Part shown: piece after piece, positions 58,228 through 64,000 of the stretch
How the letters are laid out: each line of letters begins with the position of its first letter
How positions within the stretch are numbered: the stretch's first letter is position 1
Source of the DNA: Lachnoclostridium sp. An14
GTDB lineage: Bacteria > Bacillota > Clostridia > Lachnospirales > Lachnospiraceae
Assembly: GCF_002160755.1 (NCBI RefSeq)
Contig: NZ_NFLE01000007.1
Span: 1-64,000, forward strand
Direction of reading: 5' to 3'
Length of the DNA stretch: 64,000 nucleotides
Program-made: the position numbers and the translations under genes
Notes under the pieces: generated by a model
Databases searched by the model: none
Told to the model about the DNA's origin: nothing
What the model saw: only the letters and a program-made list of their open reading frames with translations

Positions 58228-58413
58228 GGTTTTGCTGTCCGGAGGAAACGGCGTTTCCAGCCGCAAAAGCCTCCGGCGGGAAACGCAACCCGCGCAGAGA
58301 AAACCATCTGCTGGCGCAGCCGCGCTCCGACGGGAAACGCCTCCGTCTGCGCAGGGAAAACCGTCTGCTGGCGCAGCCGCGCCCCGTCGCACGCGTTACT
58401 GCGCACACTTTTT
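58228..58413 (+). repeat. Intergenic repeat, copy I (internal tandem duplication)
   Basis: The palindrome AGGAAAC-GGC-GTTTCC is followed by CCTCCGGCGGGAAACGC. Then the central block (GCGCAG, GAAAACC, TCTGCTGGCGCAGCCGCGC) occurs twice in tandem, about 65 bases apart, before the end GCGCACACTTTTTT. It lies between divergent genes, directly followed by copy J. Confidence 0.8.
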
Positions 58414-58543
58414 TATGTCATAGGAAACTGCGTCCCCTATGACACAAAAGCCTCCGGCGGGAGGCGCACTCCGCGCAAAGGAAAATGGCTGCTGGCGCAG
58501 CCGCGCTCCGGCGCGAGTGTGCATTGCAGTGCACACTTTTTTA
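58412..58543 (+). repeat. Intergenic repeat, copy J
   Basis: A complete copy with a different palindrome: TGTCATAGG / CCTATGACA. The second hairpin is CCTCC-GGC-GGGAGG, then GGCTGCTGGCGCAGCC and the terminal stem AGTGTGCA / TGCACACT followed by six T. Relative to copy E (AGTGTGCG / CGCACACT), both partners of a base pair have changed, so pairing is kept. It begins in the T-run of copy I. Confidence 0.88.
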
Positions 58544-58551
58544 TTGTATCA

Positions 58552-58580
58552 TTGATATTCCCAAATGTAAATGTTATAGT
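58552..58580 (+). promoter_or_regulatory. Promoter of topB
   Basis: TTGATA (58552-58557), 17-base spacer, TATAGT (58575-58580) with TGT before it (extended -10). A short palindrome GTTATA-G-TATAAC covers the -10 box. Confidence 0.75.
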
Positions 58581-58608
58581 ATAACGTGAACACTCAGAGA
58601 GGTATCTT

Positions 58609-60780
58609 ATGTCAAAATCGTTATACATCACAGAAAAACCCAGCGTCGCCCAGGAATTCGCCAACGCCCTGCGGGTAAACGGCCGCCGCTCAGACGGCTA
58701 TATCGAGTCCGGCGACGCCATTATCACCTGGTGTGTGGGCCACCTGGTTACCATGAGCTATCCGGAGGCCTATGACCCGAAGTACAAGCGGTGGAGCCTG
58801 GAAACTCTGCCCTTCCTGCCCCGGGAATTTAAATATGAAATTATCCCCTCCGTGGCCAAGCAGTTCCGTATCGTCAGCGGCTTATTAAACCGCCCCGATG
58901 TGGACACCATATACATATGCACCGACTCCGGGCGGGAGGGAGAATACATTTACCGCCTGGTGGACCAGATGGCCGGGGTGCACGGCAAGAGGCGGAAACG
59001 GGTCTGGATTGATTCCCAGACGGAGGAGGAGATTCTGCGGGGCATCCGGGAGGCCAAGGACTGGACGGAGTACGACAACCTGTCCGCCTCCGCTTACCTC
59101 CGTGCCAAAGAGGACTATCTCATGGGCATCAATTTCTCCCGCCTGCTCACTTTAAAATACGGCCCCTCCATTTCCAGCTATCTGCGCACCGACCGCACCG
59201 TGCTGTCCGTGGGCCGGGTCATGACCTGCGTGCTGGGCATGGTGGTGCGCAGGGAGAGGGAGATCCGCGGCTTTGTGAAAACACCCTTTTACCGGGTTTT
59301 GGGCACCTTCGGGGAGCTGCCGGCGGGGCTGGAGGGAGAGTGGCGGGCTGTGCCCGGCTCCCGGTACTACCAGTCGCCCTATCTGTATAAGGAAAACGGA
59401 TTTAAGGAGCGGAAACGGGCGGAGGAGCTGATCGCCTTTCTGCGGGCCGCCGGCCCCGGCACGGGGACTCTGACGGCTGTGGAGCGAAAAAAGGAGACGA
59501 AAAACCCGCCCCTGCTCTACAACCTGGCAGAGCTGCAGAACGACTGCTCAAAAATGTTTAAAATCAGCCCCGACGAGACCTTAAAAATTGTCCAGGAGCT
59601 GTACGAGAAGAAACTGGTGACCTACCCCAGAACCGACGCCAGGGTGCTGTCCACGGCGGTGGCGAAAGAGATCACCAGGAACTTATCGGGGTTAAAAGCC
59701 TGCGGGGCTCTTGGGGCCTTCGCGGCGGAAATCCTGGAGAACGGTTCCTTCCGCGGCCTGGAAAAGACCAGGTATGTAAATGACAAGCAGATCACGGACC
59801 ACTACGCCATCATCCCCACCGGCCAGGGCCTGGGGGCCTTAAGGGGGCTAAAGGGGCTGTCAGGGGCGGTGTACGAGGTGATCGTCCGCCGGTTCCTCAG
59901 CATCTTTTACCCGCCGGCGGTGTATCAGAAGGTGTCCCTGGAGGTGACGGTGCCCACCGGAGGAGACGGCGGGAGCCGGACAGCCGCCGCGGCGGCGGAA
60001 ACGGCCGGGAATGGAGCGGGAAACTCCCCGGCTCCAGAGTCCCGGCCCCAAGCCCCGGCGTCCCGTTCCCCGGGAGAACCCGCAGCCCCGCCGGCAGAGC
60101 ATTTCTTTGCCAGCTACCGCCTTCTGGTGGATCCCGGCTACTTAAAGGTGGCCACCCCGCCGGGCCGGAAAAAACCAGGGGAGAAGGCGGAGAGAGACGG
60201 CTCTGGCGAGGGAAGTGAAAACGGGGAGAAACCGTCGCCCCAGACAGAGGATCCCGCGTTCCGGGCGTGGCTTGGCTCTTTGAAAAAAGGAGCTGTGCTG
60301 CCCCTTTCCGCGCTGGCCATCAAGGAGGGAGAGACCTCCCCGCCCAAGCGCTACACCTCCGGTTCCATGATTCTGGCCATGGAAAACGCCGGCCAGCTCA
60401 TCGAGGACGAGGAGCTGCGGGCCCAGATCAAGGGCAGCGGTATCGGAACCAGCGCCACTCGGGCGGAAATCCTGAAAAAGCTGGTAAATATCAAATATCT
60501 GGCCTTAAACGGAAAGACCCAGGTCATCACCCCCACCCTTTTAGGGGAGATCGTGTTTGACACGGTGGACGCCTCCATCCGGCAGCTTTTGAACCCGGAG
60601 CTGACAGCCAGCTGGGAGAAAGGGCTGACCTATGTGGCGGAGGGAAGCATCACCTCCGAGGAATATATGGAAAAATTAGAAAAATTTGTAGCCGGAAGGA
60701 CCCTAAGTGTGTTAAAATTGAGAAATCAGTATGATCTGCGCACCGCCTTCGACGCGGCAGCGGTCAACTATAAAAAGTAA
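58609..60780 (+). CDS. topB: DNA topoisomerase III (type IA)
   Basis: This 723-residue enzyme relaxes or decatenates DNA through a transient 5'-phosphotyrosine. The TOPRIM domain is at the N-terminus (ITEKPSVAQEF with Glu9; CTDSGREGE at 104-112). The catalytic Tyr339 is in VTYPRTDAR. SGIGTSATRAEIL at 610-622 is a further family mark. Two low-complexity stretches, rich in Ala/Gly/Pro/Ser (about 452-497) and Lys/Glu/Gly (about 517-547), interrupt a conserved region and are not usual for TopB. There are no C-terminal zinc fingers. Ribosome site AGAGAGGTATCTT precedes ATG 58609. Confidence 0.93.
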   Translation: MSKSLYITEKPSVAQEFANALRVNGRRSDGYIESGDAIITWCVGHLVTMSYPEAYDPKYKRWSLETLPFLPREFKYEIIPSVAKQFRIVSGLLNRPDVDTIYICTDSGREGEYIYRLVDQMAGVHGKRRKRVWIDSQTEEEILRGIREAKDWTEYDNLSASAYLRAKEDYLMGINFSRLLTLKYGPSISSYLRTDRTVLSVGRVMTCVLGMVVRREREIRGFVKTPFYRVLGTFGELPAGLEGEWRAVPGSRYYQSPYLYKENGFKERKRAEELIAFLRAAGPGTGTLTAVERKKETKNPPLLYNLAELQNDCSKMFKISPDETLKIVQELYEKKLVTYPRTDARVLSTAVAKEITRNLSGLKACGALGAFAAEILENGSFRGLEKTRYVNDKQITDHYAIIPTGQGLGALRGLKGLSGAVYEVIVRRFLSIFYPPAVYQKVSLEVTVPTGGDGGSRTAAAAAETAGNGAGNSPAPESRPQAPASRSPGEPAAPPAEHFFASYRLLVDPGYLKVATPPGRKKPGEKAERDGSGEGSENGEKPSPQTEDPAFRAWLGSLKKGAVLPLSALAIKEGETSPPKRYTSGSMILAMENAGQLIEDEELRAQIKGSGIGTSATRAEILKKLVNIKYLALNGKTQVITPTLLGEIVFDTVDASIRQLLNPELTASWEKGLTYVAEGSITSEEYMEKLEKFVAGRTLSVLKLRNQYDLRTAFDAAAVNYKK

Positions 60781-60831
60781 CACGGACCGGCGGGACTGCC
60801 GCCGTCCGCAGGAAGTGAGGAGAGAACAACA

Positions 60832-61503
60832 ATGAAGAAACAGGACATGACGATTCAAGCGCTTTACGATCTGACAAATACAATCAGCCGCAAATGGCTG
60901 GAGAAATACACCTACCCGTGGGAGGTACTGCCCCATATCGGAGAGATCATCGAGGAGATCGCCAAAATCCTTCCCGCCGGGGAGTACCAGCTCATCGGCA
61001 AAAATATGTATGTGCACAAGACGGTAAAGCTGCCGCCGACGGCTGCCATCAAGGGGCCGTTACTCATCTGCCCTGACGTGGAGGTGAGAAACGGCGCGTT
61101 CCTCCGTGGAAACGTGATCGTTGGCGGAGGCTGCGTGATCGGAAACTCTGTGGAGATCAAGAACTCCATTCTGTTTGACCGGGTGCAGGTGCCCCATTTT
61201 AACTACATTGGCGATTCCATCCTGGGCACCAAGGCCCACTTCGGCGCCGGCTCCCTCACTTCCAACGTGAAGTCGGACAAGAGCCTGGTGAAGGTGCACG
61301 CGGAGGACGGAGACATTGAGACCGGCCTGAAGAAATTCGGCGCCATGGTAGGGGACGGGGCAGAGATCGGCTGCAATTCCGTACTGAATCCCGGAACCAT
61401 CATCGGAAAGAATTCCAACGTGTATCCTCTGTCCAGCGTAAGAGGCTGTGTGGATGCCAGCTCCATTTACAAAAAACAGGGTGAGATCGTAGAGAAGCAG
61501 TAA
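60832..61503 (+). CDS. Left-handed beta-helix protein, nucleotidyltransferase/acetyltransferase-like
   Basis: The 223-residue protein has a short helical N-terminus and then hexapeptide-type repeats (YVHKTVKLPPTAAIKGPLLI, AFLRGNVIVGGGCVIGNSVEIKN, GAHFGAGSLTSNVKSDKSL, GAEIGCNSVLNPGTIIGKNS) that fold as a left-handed beta helix, as in the C-terminal half of GlmU and other sugar-nucleotide enzymes. It lacks a nucleotidyltransferase domain. Probably a trimer acting as an acyltransferase or a binding protein on nucleotide sugars; substrate unknown. Ribosome site AAGTGAGGAGAGAACAAC precedes ATG 60832. Confidence 0.75.
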   Translation: MKKQDMTIQALYDLTNTISRKWLEKYTYPWEVLPHIGEIIEEIAKILPAGEYQLIGKNMYVHKTVKLPPTAAIKGPLLICPDVEVRNGAFLRGNVIVGGGCVIGNSVEIKNSILFDRVQVPHFNYIGDSILGTKAHFGAGSLTSNVKSDKSLVKVHAEDGDIETGLKKFGAMVGDGAEIGCNSVLNPGTIIGKNSNVYPLSSVRGCVDASSIYKKQGEIVEKQ

Positions 61504-61588
61504 GAGAACAGTGTGCAGCCCTCCGCTTGCCGGCGGAGGGCTGCGCGGCGTTTTAGGGGTTTCCCGGCGGCATCCGGGGAGAGAAAGG

Positions 61589-61639
61589 ATGAGAGGCATG
61601 AAGGTTGTCACCATGGCCTGCCTGGAGGCGGGAAGATGA
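61589..61639 (+). CDS. Possible 16-codon ORF overlapping the hydE start
   Basis: ATG 61589 follows GGGGAGAGAAAGG and opens MRGMKVVTMACLEAGR, ending in TGA that overlaps the hydE ATG (ATGA). It could be a coupling leader peptide for hydE. It is too short to assign; it may also be chance. Confidence 0.3.
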   Translation: MRGMKVVTMACLEAGR

Positions 61640-62685
61640 GCCGCGCTCTGAGCCTGGCGGAGACGCTGGCGAAGGAGGGAAATCTGCCGGATCAGAACCT
61701 TTTGGAGCTGATCCGGGACCGGGATCCGGAGACGGCCGGTTTTTTAAAGGAGCAGGCGGCCGCGCGGCGGGATGAGATATATGGCCGTCACGTCTATATC
61801 CGCGGCCTGATTGAATTTACAAACTACTGCAAAAATAACTGCTACTACTGCGGAATCCGCAGAGGAAACGGCCGGGCGGAGCGCTACCGCCTCACGAAGG
61901 AGGAAATTTTAGAGTGCTGCCGGGAGGGCTACGGCCTGGGATTTCGCACCTTTGTGCTCCAGGGCGGAGAGGATCCCTGGTATGACGATGACCGCCTGGA
62001 GGAGGTGGTGAGGGCCATCCGGGAGAGGTACCCTGACTGCGCCATCACGCTGTCGGTGGGAGAGCGGCCCAGGGAGAGCTACGAGCGGCTGTTTGCGGCG
62101 GGGGCCGACCGGTATCTGCTCCGCCATGAAACCGCCTCAGAGTCCCATTACGGGATGCTCCACCCGCGGGAGATGAGCTTTTCCCAACGCATGGAGTGCC
62201 TGAACACGCTGCGGGACATCGGTTACCAGACGGGCTGCGGCATGATGGTGGGAACTCCCGGCCAGACCTGGGAGGATCTGGTGGCGGACCTGCGGTTTAT
62301 GAAGGAATTCCGCCCTCATATGGTGGGAATGGGGCCTTTTTTATCCCATAAAGACACCCCTTTTCGCGGGGAAAAGAGCGGAACGGCGGAACTCACCCTC
62401 TATCTGCTCGCCATAGTCCGGCTGATGCTGCCGGAAACCCTGATCCCGGCCACCACGGCCCTGGGCACGGCGGAGGAAGGCGGGCGGAGACAGGGAATCT
62501 TATGGGGGGCCAACGTGGTGATGCCAAACCTGTCCCCCAAAGCGGTCCGCAGCAAGTATATGCTGTACGATAACAAGCTTTCCAGCGGCTCCGAGGCGGC
62601 GGAAAGCCTGTATCTGTTAAAGCAGGAGATGGAGAGCATTGGGTTTGAGATAACGGTTGCCCGCGGGGACAGCCGGATGGTGTGA
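61636..62685 (+). CDS. hydE: [FeFe]-hydrogenase maturase HydE, radical SAM
   Basis: The 349-residue radical SAM enzyme helps build the 2Fe subcluster of [FeFe]-hydrogenase. The cluster motif is CKNNCYYC (Cys65, Cys69, Cys72). Family segments include RHVYIRGLIEFTNYCKN, FRTFVLQGGEDPWYDDD, RYLLRHETASESHYGMLHP and GMGPFLSHKDTPF. The start is ATG 61636, with GGAGGCGGGAAG immediately before; an upstream in-frame start at 61513 is not supported. hydF follows after 19 bases. HydG and the hydrogenase itself are not in the window. Confidence 0.95.
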   Translation: MSRALSLAETLAKEGNLPDQNLLELIRDRDPETAGFLKEQAAARRDEIYGRHVYIRGLIEFTNYCKNNCYYCGIRRGNGRAERYRLTKEEILECCREGYGLGFRTFVLQGGEDPWYDDDRLEEVVRAIRERYPDCAITLSVGERPRESYERLFAAGADRYLLRHETASESHYGMLHPREMSFSQRMECLNTLRDIGYQTGCGMMVGTPGQTWEDLVADLRFMKEFRPHMVGMGPFLSHKDTPFRGEKSGTAELTLYLLAIVRLMLPETLIPATTALGTAEEGGRRQGILWGANVVMPNLSPKAVRSKYMLYDNKLSSGSEAAESLYLLKQEMESIGFEITVARGDSRMV

Positions 62686-62704
62686 ACAAAGGAGGCGAAA
62701 CGGG

Positions 62705-63937
62705 ATGGGAATGAATGAGACTCCGTCGGCCGAGCGGGCCCATATCGGCTTTTTCGGCCGCAGAAACGCGGGAAAATCCAGCTTGGTGAACGCGGTTACC
62801 GGCCAGGAGCTTTCTGTGGTTTCCCCGGTGAAGGGGACGACCACCGACCCGGTCTATAAATCCATGGAGCTGCTGCCCTTGGGGCCGGTGGTTATCATGG
62901 ACACTCCCGGGCTGGACGACGAGGGAGAGCTGGGAAAACTGCGGGTGCAGAAGGCGGAGCAGGTTTTGGGAAAAACGGACTGCGCCGTCCTGGTGGTAGA
63001 TGGAAAAGAAGGAATAACGCCACAGGAGGAGGAGCTGATCCGTCTGTGTAAGAAACGGCAGGTGCCGCTTATGATAGCGTGGAACAAGGCAGACCTGCCG
63101 GAGCAGCAGGCGGTGCCGGCAGAGCTGGAGGCTCAGGCGCCGGCAGTGGTTGTGAGCGCCCTGTCGGGAGAGGGCGTTTCGGAGCTAAAGGAGCGGATCG
63201 CCTCTTTGGTGCTGGCGGACCGGAGGGAGAGGGGAGAGAGACGGCTGTTTGACGGCCTGCTCTCCGCCGGGGACCAGGTGGTTTTAGTGATCCCCATCGA
63301 CGAGTCAGCCCCCAAGGGACGGCTCATCCTGCCCCAGCAGCAGGCGATCCGGGACATTTTGGAGTGGGGAGCTTTTGCCACCGCCGTGCGGGATCAGGAG
63401 CTGGAAGGGCTGATGGCCTCCATGAGGGAAAGGGACGCTCTGCCCCAGCTGGTGGTCACGGACAGCCAGGCCTTTGGCCGGGTGAAAGACCTGGTGCCAA
63501 GGGAGGTGCCTCTTACCTCCTTTTCCATCCTGATGGCCAGGTACAAAGGCTTTCTCCGCGACGCCCTGGAGGGGGCCGCGGCCATCCGGAGTCTGGAGGA
63601 CGGGGACCGGGTACTGATCTCCGAGGGCTGTACCCATCACCGCCAGTGCAACGACATCGGCACAGTGAAAATTCCCGCTTTGCTGAAAAAGACCACGGGG
63701 AAACGGCTGGAGCTGGCCACATCCTCCGGCAGGGAGTTTCCGGAAGATCTTAAAAAATACCGGCTGGTGATCCACTGCGGCGGCTGTATGTTAAATGAGC
63801 GGGAGGTGGCCTTCCGCCGGGACCGGGCCAGAGCCCAGGGGGTGCCCTTTACCAATTATGGGATTGCCCTGGCCTACATGAACGGGATTTTGGAGCGGAG
63901 TATTGAGATGTTTCCGGAGCTTCAGGGGATCCTGTGA
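62705..63937 (+). CDS. hydF: [FeFe]-hydrogenase maturation GTPase HydF
   Basis: The 410-residue scaffold protein carries the 2Fe precursor to hydrogenase. The N-terminal GTPase domain has GRRNAGKS (18-25), GTTTDPV, DTPGLDD and WNKADL. The C-terminal domain binds a 4Fe-4S cluster through Cys309, His311, Cys358 and Cys361 (CTHH and HCGGC), all present. ATG 62705 follows AAAGGAGGCGAAACGG. The last 63 bases of the window hold a GGCAGG/CCTGCC stem and an AAGGAG that may serve a gene starting at the right edge (GTG 63995); this is not certain. Confidence 0.96.
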   Translation: MGMNETPSAERAHIGFFGRRNAGKSSLVNAVTGQELSVVSPVKGTTTDPVYKSMELLPLGPVVIMDTPGLDDEGELGKLRVQKAEQVLGKTDCAVLVVDGKEGITPQEEELIRLCKKRQVPLMIAWNKADLPEQQAVPAELEAQAPAVVVSALSGEGVSELKERIASLVLADRRERGERRLFDGLLSAGDQVVLVIPIDESAPKGRLILPQQQAIRDILEWGAFATAVRDQELEGLMASMRERDALPQLVVTDSQAFGRVKDLVPREVPLTSFSILMARYKGFLRDALEGAAAIRSLEDGDRVLISEGCTHHRQCNDIGTVKIPALLKKTTGKRLELATSSGREFPEDLKKYRLVIHCGGCMLNEREVAFRRDRARAQGVPFTNYGIALAYMNGILERSIEMFPELQGIL

Positions 63938-64000
63938 CGGCAGGAAACCCTGCCCCGCTGGAAAGAGAGGTTTTCGGGAAGGAGACGGCAAAAGGTGAGA

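Overview
This window looks like chromosome from a fairly GC-rich, spore-forming-type Clostridia, most likely Lachnospiraceae-like. The signs are gene order (ruvA-ruvB-zapA-U32-FtsW/PBP2; methyltransferase-hslO-thioesterase), LicT/RAT control of a glucose-type PTS, a DarA-type c-di-AMP receptor, pta-ackA, and the [FeFe]-hydrogenase maturases hydE/hydF. Genus and species cannot be fixed from the sequence alone. No tRNA, rRNA, transposase, phage gene or CRISPR array was seen.

Layout. 1-5 kb: a cut membrane protein, a nucleoside phosphorylase, an ICMT-like methyltransferase, a SARP/BTAD-like regulator, a HAD phosphatase and a YbaK deacylase. 5-10 kb: a SleB-type wall hydrolase, a second HAD phosphatase, methyltransferase/hslO/thioesterase, a cold-shock protein and a P-loop kinase. 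10-20 kb: a DUF5662-like gene, a YprB-like nuclease, ruvAB, zapA, a U32 peptidase, and FtsW/PBP2. 20-27 kb: a three-subunit molybdenum hydroxylase (xanthine dehydrogenase type), a Nudix hydrolase, and the licT-IIA-IICB PTS operon with RNA antiterminator and terminator. 27.5-38 kb: an A/T-richer cassette for peptide import and breakdown (regulator, binding protein, two permeases, two ATPases, M20 and M42 hydrolases), lying between the IIB domain of the PTS permease and an orphan IIB gene. 38-47 kb: M32 carboxypeptidase, YihY-like protein, heterodimeric ABC exporter, sodium-symporter, TmcAL. 48-52 kb: darA, pta, ackA, yceD-rpmF. 52-64 kb: a tiny membrane protein with a very unusual transporter-acyltransferase fusion, an LtaS-like enzyme, proC, a second YbaK, topB, a beta-helix acyltransferase-like protein, hydE and hydF.

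Most striking non-coding structure. A family of roughly 125-nt intergenic repeats occurs about ten times (near 8.9, 14.5, 24.3, 27.4, 31.4, 38.6, 46.4, 51.7, 58.3 and 58.5 kb). Complete copies contain a long palindrome, a small hairpin, a GGCTGC/GCAGCC hairpin and a terminal hairpin followed by a T-run. The strand AGTGTGC can pair with either of two GCACACT copies, one upstream and one downstream, which resembles an antiterminator/terminator switch. Five copies begin directly at the T-run of an ordinary intrinsic terminator. One copy lies inside the licT leader, and another lies between the peptide-binding-protein gene and its permeases.

Most striking protein. The product of 52063-54717 is one continuous frame joining an NCS1-like permease, a PlsC-like acyltransferase and a zinc ribbon.

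Coordinates of starts were chosen by ribosome-binding sites, and several genes use TTG or GTG. Base-composition remarks are by eye and were not computed.
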